Source: Pegoplata infirma (Eukaryota; Arthropoda; Insecta; Diptera; Anthomyiidae). Taken from it: DNA of 64,000 nt. The stretch covers positions 7,712,330-7,776,329 of the forward strand of contig OY992538.1 of assembly GCA_963921195.1 (NCBI GenBank), read 5' to 3'. Position numbers and translations under genes: made by a program. The notes beneath the pieces are model-generated. The model was not told the DNA's origin, did no database searches, and saw only the letters and a program-made list of their open reading frames with translations. Each line of letters begins with the position of its first letter. Positions within the stretch are counted from its first letter, which is position 1. Positions 21,001 through 31,482 of this stretch are shown here, one piece after another.

Positions 21001-24000
21001 TTCACCCACAAGGGTTTGATAACTCTTCGGTAATTTTACAATAAAGTCATGACAATTAGCAGTGCGAGCTGCTTTTTCAATGTCAGCCCTGGAACAATCA
21101 GGTTTACCATAGCGTATGTTTTCCTCTATGGTAGTAGCAAAAAGTACTGGCTCTTGTCCTACTACACCAATCTGGGAACGTAACCATGAGACGTTTAAGT
21201 CCCGTATATCGTTACCATCAATTTTAACTGAACCTTGTGTAGGATCATAAAATCTTTGTATAAGTTCTAGCATAGTAGATTTGCCACAACCAGAAGGTCC
21301 AACAAGAGCTACGGTTTGTCCGGATTGAATGTTTAAAGAAAGGCCTTTAAGAACTTCTACATCTGATCTAGCTGGATAACTAAACCAGATCTGATTAAAT
21401 TCTATATAGCCCTCTAAGCTAGAAGGTTTTAGGCCTTTATCATATAAAGGATCTATTTCAGATTTACGATCTATAACGGTGAATATACTTTGAGCAGCAC
21501 CTCTTGCTGTGGCAAATGCTTCAATGTGTGGTGATGAAAATCCTAAATTTTGAGCACCCATAATGACACCAAACAATACAATTACCAACACAGCAGGAGT
21601 ATAATGCGGGTCTATATCATGTCGTTGGTCTAAAATTAATCTTATGCCATACCACATGGCAAGGGCATAACAACAATATATTATAAACCACATAGATCCA
21701 GCACCTATGCCCGAATAAAGACCCTTTTTGCATCCAATTTGTTCAGCTGGTGCTAAAAGTTTTGAAAATCTTTGTTCTTCTTTGCGTTCACCACTAAAAG
21801 CGTATACCGTTCTAATGCTGGAAAAAACTTCTTCTGCCACAGCTCCGGCTCCTGAGTAAGCTTCAAGTTCTTTTACAGTAAGAGAACTTTGTATTTTTGC
21901 TACCATGGCAGTTGATATTATAATGAAAGGACAACAGATTAATACCACCAAAGTTAGTTGCCAGCCGTATATAAAGGAAATAATAATTGCAACAACAAAA
22001 GTCATAATAAGAAAAACAAAGATGGCGATTTTTTCGTTTAGACCGTCTTTAAGTTTATCCAAATCCCTAGAAATGATAAAAAAAAATTTGCGAGTAATAA
22101 GACATTTTTCAACTTGAAGCTGAGCATTGGGACTTTGTTCAAACAAAAGTCGGTGACATGACATAATCCCCACGGACATAATCCCCATTTCCGTTATGGG
22201 GATTATGACCAAATTCATTTCGGTCATAATCCCCGTAATGGTAGTGGGGACTATGACCGAAAATTATTTGGACATAATCCTAATAAAAAACGGACATAAT
22301 TCCCAGATTTGTTGGGATAATGACCACGTAACAAATAGCCATAATCACCATTATGGGGATTATGTCTTCTATACTAGTTGGTCATAATCCCCAAAATTAA
22401 AAGATTTTTTTTTTTACTTAAAAGTTTTTCTGCATAGCCTGCCTTCGGCCGGGCTTAGGGATTACACATTCCATGCATTAAACCCACCCTCTCTGCAGAA
22501 AACGGGGATTATGACCAAAATTGCTTTGGACTTACTCCCCATAATGTGAATGGGGGTTATGACCGAAAAGAGTTCGGTCGCAATCCCAACAAGGAACGGA
22601 CATAATCCCCATTGGGATTGTGACCGTTTTGGAACGGTCATAGTCCCCACAACTATTATGGGGAATTCATTTCGGTCATAATCCCCATTTCCGTTATGGG
22701 GTAATGTCCGTGGGGATTATGTCCTGTCACCACAAAAGTCGTGCTAGATCCCAATTGCGGAATTAAAAAAAAATTACTTACTCTGTCATTTTACTGGCAA
22801 AATTGTTTCCAGATGATAAATCAAACCAAGACATATCTTGCCTAAGTACAGCCTCCAAAAATAATTTGCGAATACGACTTATCTAAATTATAATTATATG
22901 GAAATTAAGAAAATAAAATGAGTTAGAGTTGGTATTATATTCGTCTGTGACGAATCTTCAATAAACTTTATCATCTTTTCAAAAAGTCAAAAATAATTGA
23001 AATCGGTCCATATCACAGTGATACAAAATCGAACTTTCGGAATCGGAATGGGATGAAACCAAAAGCAAATAAAAGCTGACGTTTTCCATCACAAAACCCC
23101 CAAGGCATTTTTTTTAGGTCATAGCTAGATTTTATTTTACACGCATTTTAAGTTGGTGATTTTAAAGCATTTAAAGTTTTTGTGTACTAAACATGTCCTA
23201 CTTTAAAGGCCCCTTGTGGTGCCCTTATTGGACATGTAGGGTCCAGTTTCCAAACTTAAGCTCAAAATTACTGTATCTATGACTGGTGTGAATTTTGCTG
23301 CACTCAGAAAATTATGTAAGTTACTACATGTTAGTTGCTTGTATATTTTACCGTAGTTAGTTGTTTTCAACTACAAAGTCAGTTGTTTTTGTATGAAAAC
23401 TATGAAACAACTATTTCTGTTAGTTATTTTAAGTGTTTTTTTTGGACAACTAACAAAAAAGTACTGTGATGTAGTAACAGTTATTTAAAGTAGTTAATTT
23501 TTTTTTTTTTTTGTCTCTGAAAAATTTTCAAAGTTTTTTTCCAAAAAAAAAAATTTTTGTTTTTTTATTTTTCACAAAAAAAAAAAAAAAAAAAAACTTT
23601 GAAAAAATTTGGTCTTAAATTTTTTTTCTGAAAATTAAAAAAAAAATAAAAAATTGTGTATTGATTATTTTATTTTTACTACATTATAGTTGTTTAACTA
23701 CAAATGTAAGTAGTTGTTACTACATAAGTCAGTTGTTTTTTGTCAGTTAAAATAACTTACATTGTTAGTTGATTTAACTGAAAAAGTAGTTGACCCCAAA
23801 ACAACTTACAAGGTAGTAATTTTAACTGACATTTTCAGTTGATTTTACTAACATAATTTTTTGAGTGTGCAATCGGTTCAGTACCTATTTACTGAATAGC
23901 CAAATTATTACAATAAACCACTGTACACCGTTGCGTATGATTGTTATTTAAAGGCAATTACAATATTAATCATTCGCCACTAATACAGTTTTCAAGCATT

Positions 24001-27000
24001 TATTATTATAATTATAATAAATGTGCACTAACTTCAAATGAGTGTAAAACAAAATCTAGCTCTGAACTAGAAAAAAGCCTTGAGGGATTTGTTATGGAAT
24101 ATGTCAACTTTCGTTTGCTTTTGGTTTCATCCCATTTCGATTTTGGGTGTTGCACTGTGTATTTATAGAAGTTGGAAGCTTTAAGCTGAATTAACAATTA
24201 CCGAATACTCTGTGCCAGAGAATTGGTTTTGTTTCTTTCGCACTCACACATTTTTTGTAAGATGTCGTCTCTATTTATAGAAACTCCGACATTGTGCATT
24301 TAGCGTTAAGAGGATTTAGGAGTTTGGAGCCTTGTGTTCAAACAGGGTGGCTCAAAAATATTTTTTTTGAAAGCCTCACTCGTCTACAATTAGTCCAAAC
24401 ATTTTGTTATAACACCGTCCGACAGCCAATATTAAACATAAGCCGGAAGATATACGTCTGAAAGTAGAGATCAAATAGAGTAAAACTGCATTTACAGTTT
24501 TTCATTTCGTGATACTGTTTCCTTTTAAAATGACTTCAAAGTTTTAAAGGATACATTTTGTAAAATATTTCTGAAATATTTGTACTTGTCCATATCAGGA
24601 TAAAAGGATGTGAATAAGTCCTTTGAAAACTTTATCAAAATATTTTGTTGAAAATTTTGAATGATACACTCGGGCTCTCCATAGTATCGCCGGTCCTCTT
24701 CACATGTGTGGACCCTAATGGGCCCTAACTTTGGATCCAAAAAAGTTAGCATTCCAGAAAATTTTAAAATGCTCATATCTCGGTAAATATTGCCGACACA
24801 ACAAAAATTCCAACTTTGTAGCTCTCAACACGTAGAACAATACCGCAAAATAGTCAAAAGCTCTCCGAGTAATGTTTTTGAAGTTATCGAGTTTTTAATT
24901 CTCAAGACCCCAGTGGTCCCCTATAATCACGTATCTCAAAAACTAAGCAAGGTAGAGCGAAACGGACACAAATTTTGGATCAAAAACTATGACGATTTTT
25001 AAGGAACCCAACTAGGTCTAGGCCCATAGGGGTCTGGACCTATCGGGTCCGAACCCAATGGGGTCTTCAGATGTGTATGAACTAAGTTAAAAAAGAAAAA
25101 AAAAATAGTTAACTAATTATTAGCAAAACATTTTTGCTAACTTTAGCAAAAAAATTGTGGGTTCAAAATCAGCAAATTTTCTTTTAGGTTTACAACCTTT
25201 TTTTGCTAACATTACAGTTTTTTTTTGAGTGTATTGAAGGATAAAGTTTTAAAAGGACGTAACTTACCTCCTTTTTCCTGAAATGTAAAACATAATAAAA
25301 TAGAAAAATTAAAAGAGATCCTCCTCTTTCATTTGCTATCACTAGTGGCTCACTAGAACAAGTACAAATATAAAAAAAATATTTAAAAAAAATCAATCCA
25401 CGAAATCTTTGAAGTCCTTTTAAAAGGAAACTAGATCACGATGTGAAAAACTGTAAATGCAGTTTTACTACATTGAGTCTCTAGTTTCAAACGTATATTA
25501 TACAGTTCGTGTTTAACGACTTTTTGTCATTTTTGTCGGACGGTGTAATCACTTTAGTAAATTTTATGCTCTATTTCTGTAAAATGCAACGCGCCGCGTA
25601 GCTTTTTGACTTAAATGTAACAAAAATTTACACCATATAACTCAGCGATCTCGTTAAGATTTCGTGTGGTTAGTATAGATCTTAACTTTGTGAAAGTTTG
25701 AACCCGATCAGCTGCATCGTTTTGAAAACTGCCCAGTCAGAAAAATACAGTCGCAAAAGCGCTGTGAAAGCGTTGTAAACGGTTCTACAAGCGTTCCATT
25801 TACCATCTTGAAAGCGCTTTCAGATGATCCAAATGATAACATCGATCTACGCTAGGTTTAAAGCGTTTTAAATGCGTTTTAAAAAAGTGCTTTCAGAACG
25901 TTTTGTTAAAAGTCATGAAAGCGCTTTAAAAACCAAAAGTAAAGCACTTATAAAGAGTTTAAATACAAAAATTAAAGATATTTTCCAGCGATTGTTAACT
26001 CTTGGAACAATCCTATTGCTGAAATTCAACGAAAATTGCATGTTTTTCATACCGTTAACTCTCCAAATAAAGCTCCATTGGTATATCCTCTCTTTAAAAA
26101 CAAAAAGTATTCTCTTGGCAAAGTAATGGAATCCACTGAAACAAAAGTTGTGTTTTCTTTTATTAATATTCATGGTTTCAAAATTACTGCATCCCATCCT
26201 AATAACGCAATTCTACTTAGTAATGGAAATATTATGATAGTAAACCAAATTTTTAGTACAAATCGATCTAAACACACATGTGATAATATATATTTAAAAG
26301 GCAACATCTTTAATGAAATAAACGATTATTTAGTCTATCCAATTCCATCAAAAGAAATAGGACTTTATAACGTTAAAAATTTACGTGAAGATGTTATTGA
26401 AGTCAGTGTGCATTAGTGCCCCCCGTTTCCCGGTTCTCGGTATTCCCGGGAATACCGGTATTCCCGGTTCTGGTACCGGTTTCCCGGTTCTAGATATATT
26501 CCCGGGAATACCGGTATTCCTGGTTCTGATCCTGGTACCGGTTCTCAAAAAAACAAAAAAATACCACACCATAAAATATTAAGATTACACCATTTAATCA
26601 GTATTTGAGAAATATTTAGTTGTGTTTGTAAAATTATCTAAAAATCAAGTAATTTTTTTTTTCCTTAAATTCATAAAAAAATAGGAAATGGTGTTTTTCA
26701 CATGTTTTGTATTATTTTTTGGTAAAATCGAAGAATAAATTTTAATTATACAAAATTTTACAAAATATACATACCGGTAGTCCCGGGAATACCGTCAGAA
26801 CCGGAACCGGGAATACCGGGAATAATTCAAGAACCGGGAAACCGGTTCCATTTCCCGGTAATATGTACCGAGAACCGGGAATACCGGTATTCCCGGTACT
26901 ACGGTACTGACCGTAGGCACTAGTATGCATATTGTAGAAGTTAAATGCATTATTTGTAAATTTTATAACGAAACTATTGCTATAACTCTTTTGCATAAAT

Positions 27001-30000
27001 GATAATAATAAAACTTAAAATAGATTTACAAATTAAAAAATGTTCTATGTTTTCAAAATTTTGCGTTTTCAATGTGGTGGTTGGGAAAAATTATTTAATT
27101 TGATTTAACAAAATGTTTTTATAACAATTTGTTTAAAATTGAGTATAATCTAAAATAATACTATACTTGTATGTACTACGAAAAAAATTTAAAAACGTTT
27201 GCAAAAACTGTTTTAAAACCATTTAATTTTGAAACGAACATGTATTTTGTTAATAAAGTGCTTTCAAAACGCTTTTCGAAAACGCTCTCAAGGCGTTCGA
27301 ATAAAGCGTTTTGATAATGCTTTTTTTTTGTTACAGTGCTTTCAGAACGCTTTTCGAAAACGTTCGCAAAGCGTTCGAAAATAACGTTTTGAGAACGTTC
27401 TTTTTTTGTTACAGTGCTTTCAGAACGCTTTTTTTTTATAACCGTCGTCAATTTCTGCTTGGGTGTGTTCACTTGAAATGAAATTCCTCATATATTCTAT
27501 GGGGTCCTGTCGATATTTCTTACCTGCCTTAAAGCAATCCTATTTAATATATCTACAGCAATTGCCATTAAAATCATTTGAATCAAAGCTCCAGTTAAGC
27601 TTCCTAAGCCGAAAGCAATTGAATCCTCACGAATAGCCTGCATATTTTCTTCATATGCGGCATCGGTTCTGAAATAAATATAATAATGCGTTTTTCATTA
27701 TAAGGAATGAAGGCACAGTTCGTCCTTAAATACTTACAATATTCTACCACCTCCAAATAGTTGTAAAATAAGTGTACTAGAGGATGTACCCACACCCATT
27801 GTACGATCAATAAGTAATGAGGAAAATTCTCCATATATAACTATAGCATAGGATATGCCAACGGCAGATAATCCTGCCAATAGAACACTAAATAATATTA
27901 GAAAACGTTCTCCTACTGTAGAATAACGAAACTGGAAATAAAAACAAAAAATTAAAAACTTATAGACTCGGTTGTTAAAATTTTGTGTCATTCGGGTGAA
28001 AAATGTTCAGATGTGTATTTCATATGTATATGAGGCAAATGCGAAAATTGGCGGCATGTGAATATGTGGACATTAGGGCGGGTCGATTTGTATGGATCGA
28101 AAAAAACTGAAAAATCGTATAGCTAAAACAAAATATACAAGAAATTCTTAGAAAGTTTTCAAAAGAAACCATTGGTCTAAAATCAAACCCTATACCGCGC
28201 CTAAGGACATGAAAATCCGTCCGTCTGTCTTTCTTTCTCTCTGTGTGAAACATGCTAACTTTAAAATGTTAGCAGAAGAATAAAAATTATATACGGCAAG
28301 CTGCTGAAGCGTGGCGTATATATTTGTTATACTTCCAGTCAGATTAATACTAAATTTCAGAGAAATCTGTCCAGTAGTTCATAAGTTATTAGCAAAATGG
28401 GGAATTTCAAAAAAACTAAAAAAAAAAATATTACACTCAAAAAAAAAAACTTTTATTTATTAAGAAAAATCCGCTGCACCAGCTTCACTTTGTAATTAGA
28501 ATACAAAGGCTTTGGAGGGAATCGAACCCACAACCCCTGCACTTACTTTCAGAGTATCACGCTATATGTTAATATACTGCAGCCCAATATAAAATAAATA
28601 ATGGTGTAAAATTATCATGGATTAACGATAACAGCAGCGATTAATTGTTAAAATTTCTTATTATAATTTTTCGTCTGTGGCGTTTTCATTACAAATCAAT
28701 CTAATTTTTTATTTCTCCATTTCAGGGATTATGTCTAATATACTTGCCGGTCATAATCCCAAAAATTGTTCAATTAGTAAAACATTCCCGCTGGATATGT
28801 TCTTGCAGCATATCGGTATATGTATAAAACTATGTTTTCTTTACATCTGAGGTGTAGGGTATGTTCAGCAATCTGTAGAAAATATTATGGCAAATATTTT
28901 TGTGAAACATATTAACCCTCTAACTCCCTCTCATAACGGTATTTTTTTTGGCTATATTCTAACAAATCGCAAAAAACACCCCGAAAGAGGGGGAGGGTGG
29001 GGATGAAATGTTCTACAAAAATGTTGCCATTGAAATTTTACTATATACGTCAGAGCACACCAAAGCTAAAAAATTAACACAAACACCAAAAAAGAGTCAA
29101 GTTCTATGTTTTGCTTATGAAAAATAGGACGGACGGACAAATCTTCATGCCGTTAGGCGCTGTATAGAGTTTGATTTAAGAAACATGGTTTCTTTGGGAA
29201 ATGTTCTTAGAATTTCTTGTAGATTATGTTTTTGCTATACGATTTTTGACAAAAAAAAATCGACCTGCCCTAGTGGACATACATGTTCACTAGAGTGATC
29301 CATATTTTGAAAAACAAAAAATTGATTTTCGATGCTCATCAATCCTGAATGTGTTAAACGACCTGGAATAAAAACCTGATAATTTTTTAAGCCAAATCGT
29401 CCAACTTTTTGACCCCGCGAAAATTGGTCAACGTTTTGAGTTATGTGTCAAAATTAACGTTAATAAAAAAAAATAAAATCTTTATAAATATGCTCAAAAT
29501 ACTAAATATATTTAGGGTTTTCACAGTGACGATTAAATTTGCCTTTTTTAGTTTGGTATTTGGCAAATGTGCCAAACGTCAAAAAAATGCCAATTTGAAT
29601 GTGGCATATTTTTCTTAAAATGCCCAACTCAAACCTTGTCTAAAACAAAATGCCATTGTGCAAATAAAAAAAAACGTAAAAATGACAACAGCTGTGATTG
29701 TTTATGCTGAAATTTCGAACGCGGCAACAAAAACATTTATACAAAAAGAAACATACACATTTTTTGTGTTTATTTTAAAATTGTGAATGTAAAAAGATAA
29801 TTAAAGTTATTTTGTGCAAATTATTAACGAAAAGTGCGCTCACGATATGTAAAGAAAAAATGGTGGCAAATACTTGACGTTTAGTAAAATGGCAAATTTG
29901 CCAAATACCCAACTAAAAAAGGCAAATTTAATCGTCACTGTGAAAACCCCAATTTTGTTTAAAATTTGCCCAAATGTACTCAGATAAAAAATATAAAGTT

Positions 30001-30434
30001 TTCGAGATAACGGTAACCCATATTGATTTGGTAAAAAAACTTTCGATTTTCCTAACCTAAAACGCATTTGAGCTTTGTTGTTTTTAGCCCCCTCAAATTT
30101 TAATAATCTTTGATATTATTAATTCATCGAAATGTTGTCATATTAACAAAAAAATTATTTGTATCGACAAAAAATTGTGAAATTTTTTTTGTCAAAATAA
30201 TGAAATTGTGTGTTAATATAACAAAATTTTGGAAATCAACAATACTATTTGTTTCGATATTTTTTTACTTACCAATTGAAAATATGATATTTGATCGATT
30301 TTTGGTTCAGCTTCTGCTGTGCTTTCTGTTTCGCCGTCTGCTGTATTAAAATCTTTTGGTTGGGGTGAAACATTTTCTTTATTTTTTTTTAAATTTGTAC
30401 TTAAATTTGATTGAGTTTTTCCATCTTGTGTCAT
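14341..30434 (-). CDS. Mdr49-like: MDR/P-glycoprotein ABC transporter (ABCB full transporter), copy 1, complete
   Basis: Ten exons (in coding order): 30273-30434, 27738-27931, 27524-27668, 22782-22882, 20520-22066, 20279-20457, 17520-17786, 17012-17457, 16795-16957 and 14341-15090. They total 3954 nt, which is 1317 aa plus TAA, with no frame break. The order is TMD1-NBD1-linker-TMD2-NBD2, the normal architecture and length (about 1280-1320) for P-glycoprotein. NBD1: Walker [10 protein letters not shown] at 457-465, signature MSGGQ at 561-565, Walker B ILLLDE at 581-586, H-loop His617. NBD2: GPSGSGKST at 1109-1117, LSGGQ at 1216-1220, ILILDE at 1236-1241, His1272. All catalytic residues are present, so it should be an active ATP-driven efflux pump of amphipathic compounds at the plasma membrane. 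Seven introns fall at positions shared with copy 3 or all ten exons with copy 2. Introns 1, 3, 4, 6 and 9 are swollen by transposons. The choice among Mdr49, Mdr50 and Mdr65 is an inference from the Sans neighbour. Confidence 0.92.
15359..16116. mobile_element. hAT-like MITE in Mdr copy 1 intron 9
   Basis: The ends TAGTGTTTATAAA and TTTATAAACACTA are perfect inverted repeats. The 8-bp duplication GTTGTTTT is at 15351-15358 and 16117-16124. CCGGTTAACCGG-type subterminal repeats fill both ends. Length is 758 bp, noncoding. An 8-bp duplication with TAGNG ends is the hAT signature. Confidence 0.88.
16160..16757. mobile_element. PIF/Harbinger-like MITE in Mdr copy 1 intron 9
   Basis: CACCGTCCGACA/TGTCGGACGGTG ends are flanked by TTA on both sides (16157-16159, 16758-16760). 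It is foldback in structure, 598 bp. The right end lies only 37 bp from the exon 9 donor edge (exon ends at 16795). A 3-bp TTA/TAA duplication fits PIF/Harbinger. Confidence 0.82.
17990..19985. mobile_element. DINE-like family A remnant split by the LINE
   Basis: The left piece has GGTTTAGTTCGTAAATGGGG and ATCGGACCAGGGGGAAAAC. The right piece has GGAGGTTATAAAAGATTTG and CCGAATTTAACACTC. These are consecutive landmarks of the family A elements at 55.9-57.2 kb. Confidence 0.55.
18115..19885 (+). pseudogene. Dead non-LTR retrotransposon in Mdr copy 1 intron 6
   Basis: Plus-strand fragments across shifting frames show an RT N-terminal region ([12 protein letters not shown] near 18355-18400, [22 protein letters not shown] near 18640-18715). 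An RNase H follows, with [13 protein letters not shown] near 19050-19090 and [16 protein letters not shown] near 19308-19358. The middle of the RT is missing. It is antisense to the transporter and sits between two parts of a family A DINE (about 17990-18110 and 19890-19985), so it probably inserted into one. Confidence 0.72.
20520..22066 (-). CDS. Copy 1 exon 5: rest of TMD1, NBD1 and linker
   Basis: This 1547-nt exon encodes residues 201-717. It begins in the DLDKLKDG coupling region, carries hydrophobic TM3-TM6 (for example [16 protein letters not shown] and [15 protein letters not shown]), then the whole of NBD1. Motifs on the plus strand: Walker A at 21274-21300, signature at 20974-20988, Walker B at 20911-20928, H-loop His at 20818-20820. 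The linker after NBD1 is rich in Asp, Glu and Asn and differs strongly from that of copy 2, as expected for the unconstrained MDR linker. The signature starts with Met (MSGGQ) rather than Leu. Confidence 0.92.
22152..22731. mobile_element. MULE-like MITE with 9-bp duplication in Mdr copy 1 intron 4
   Basis: The termini GGTGACATGACATAATCCCC and (inverted) GGTGACAGGACATAATCCCC are flanked by the perfect 9-bp duplication ACAAAAGTC (22143-22151, 22732-22740). The inside is built from many direct and inverted GGTCATAATCCCC blocks. Length is 580 bp, noncoding. A 9-bp duplication points to Mutator-like elements. Confidence 0.88.
23301..23877. mobile_element. MITE with CACTCARAAAATTATGT ends, intron 3 of copy 1
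   Basis: The inverted ends CACTCAGAAAATTATGT and ACATAATTTTTTGAGTG bound 577 bp of AGTTGTTTT-rich sequence with A/T homopolymers. The flanking dinucleotide is TG on both sides. Confidence 0.7.
24413..25545. mobile_element. Harbinger-like MITE (CACCGTCCGACA family) carrying a nested element
   Basis: The ends CACCGTCCGACA and TGTCGGACGGTG are flanked by TAA (24410-24412, 25546-25548). It is the same family as 16160-16757. Subtracting the nested element leaves about 566 bp. Confidence 0.82.
24667..25231. mobile_element. TA-flanked element nested in the 24.4-kb MITE
   Basis: It starts CACTCGGGC, ends TTTTTTTTTGAGTG, and has TA on both sides (24665-24666, 25232-25233). The interior (CTCATATCTCGGTAAATA, AAACTAAGCAAGGTAGAGCG, GGGTCTGGACC) is shared with 33010-33400. 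Confidence 0.75.
25976..27002 (+). pseudogene. Unrecognised transposon ORF, split by a hAT insertion
   Basis: An open frame runs from after the TAA at 25973-25975 to the insertion point at 26413. It resumes in the same frame at 26931 for 23 codons to TGA (27000-27002) once the 509-bp element and one 8-bp duplication are discounted. It has no ATG near the start (the open frame begins [12 protein letters not shown]), so it is 5'-truncated or degraded. No domain was recognised. A CxxC pair (KCIICKF) occurs near the end. It may be a piece of the host transposon's own protein. Confidence 0.5.
26414..26922. mobile_element. hAT-like MITE inside the 25.7-27.5 kb transposon
   Basis: The ends TAGTGCC and GGCACTA have 8-bp flanks GTGTGCAT (26406-26413) and GTATGCAT (26923-26930), one mismatch apart. 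Both ends are packed with TTCCCGGGAATACCGG motifs. Length is 509 bp. Confidence 0.8.
28074..29272. mobile_element. 1.2-kb hAT-like foldback in Mdr copy 1 intron 1
   Basis: The ends TAGGGCGGGTCGATTT and AAATCGACCTGCCCTA have a perfect 8-bp duplication GTGGACAT (28066-28073, 29273-29280). Arms of about 150 bp are inverted copies. The centre holds a tRNA-like segment, an AATCCC stretch like the 22-kb MULE, and a diverged relative of the repeat unit in the 4-5.6 kb foldback. Confidence 0.85.
28505..28590 (-). repeat. tRNA-like segment (possible SINE head)
   Basis: On the minus strand GTGGGTTCGATTCCCTCC carries a good pol III B box (28518-28528). An anticodon-arm-like CTCTGAAAGTAAG and a weak A-box-like TAGCGTGATAC lie upstream. 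It does not fold as a full tRNA by eye. Confidence 0.4.
29515..29949. mobile_element. MITE with GGGTTTTCACAGTGACG ends, Mdr copy 1 intron 1
   Basis: Inverted ends of about 50 bp match almost perfectly (GGGTTTTCACAGTGACGATT and its complement at the right). The target duplication is unclear. The 435-bp interior includes TTTGGCAAATGTGCC-type repeats. Confidence 0.75.
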
Positions 30435-30607
30435 GTTTCTAGCTGCGTTCCATCAAGTTTCAAAGAACTCTTTCATTTACAAAGCTTTTTTGGATATTTT
30501 TTTTTTTTGATTCTACGCAATTCTAAATACAAAAAACGTGACAGTATTTGTAATTCTGTTCAAATATCAGTGTGTATTAGTAAAATTTTGGAAAACGACT
30601 AATAGCC

Positions 30608-30773
30608 GTAATTTCAACAAGCAGATAACTATCAGTGCATAGATCTACCGTGTAAGTAAAATTTCGTAAACTTAACTCTTAGGTAACTATAATTTTCAAC
30701 GTTAATTTAACGGCTAGGTTAAGATATCTATTAGGTATTTTACACCCGTAGTTACCTACTTGTTGAAATTACG
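30608..30773. mobile_element. 166-bp MITE upstream of the Mdr copy 1 start codon
   Basis: The ends CGTAATTTCAACAAG and CTTGTTGAAATTACG are perfect, with AGC on both sides. It lies 174 bp before the ATG, in the likely promoter or 5' UTR. The remaining 30435-30607 shows no clear promoter motif. Confidence 0.65.
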
Positions 30774-31068
30774 AGCATAGGAAAGTTTTGCTGTGTGCTC
30801 ATATTTCCAGTGTGTTCATCCAAATTCTAGACTGGAACGTCTTTTTTTACATGTTTTGGAATTTCTAATAGTTTTTTCTCCCGATTTTTTAGCATAATGG
30901 TTTTATTAATTGTACTTAAATTTTAGCTGCTTCAAAAATTTTTGTTGCTATTTTTAGATAATTTTATGCTAGTTTAACAATTTTTTTAACTAGCAATTTA
31001 GCCAAGTCCAGTAAAAAATATTTATACATTTTTTAAGGCCTTTGTTTTAGCAGGGTAACAAAAAGCCT

Positions 31069-31482
31069 TGCTGTGTTTTTCAATAAGTGGATTTATTTTC
31101 GGATTAATCTTATTTAGTTCAAAATAAATATTTTAACATGCCAAAACAAATTTGAAATATTTTTTTCCGTAATCTACGATAAATTATCGTTTATAATCCG
31201 ATAAAATAATAAAAAAATCTGGAAAATGAAAAAAGTTATAAATAAATCAAAATTAATCCAACTAAGTTTTAGGATTTAATAAATCCATTTTGGATTAATT
31301 TTTGATTTATTTATAACTTTTTTAATTTTCCAAATTTTTTTATTATTTTTTCGGATTATAAATGATAATTTATCGTAGATTACGGAAAAAAATATTTCAA
31401 ATTTGTTTGGCATGTTAAAATATTTATTTTGAACTAAATAAGATTAATCCGAAAATAAATCCACTTATTGAGAAACACAGCA
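31069..31482. repeat. 414-bp near-perfect palindrome between copies 1 and 2
   Basis: Arms of about 190 bp run from TGCTGTGTTTTTCAATAAG to CTTATTGAGAAACACAGCA around a spacer near 31260-31290. It is noncoding, and the long well-kept arms suggest a young foldback MITE. Confidence 0.8.

Larger units (their letters stand above)
25732..27463. mobile_element. Transposon with AAAGCGCTTT-type subterminal repeats and an ORF remnant
   Basis: The left 180 bp and right 230 bp are built from inverted copies of GTGCTTTCAGAACG, AAAGCGTTTT and similar motifs. Probable ends are CCCAGTCAGAAA and TTTCTGCTTGGG (imperfect TIR). Between them lies an ORF, and a later hAT MITE sits inside it. The family was not recognised. 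Confidence 0.6.
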
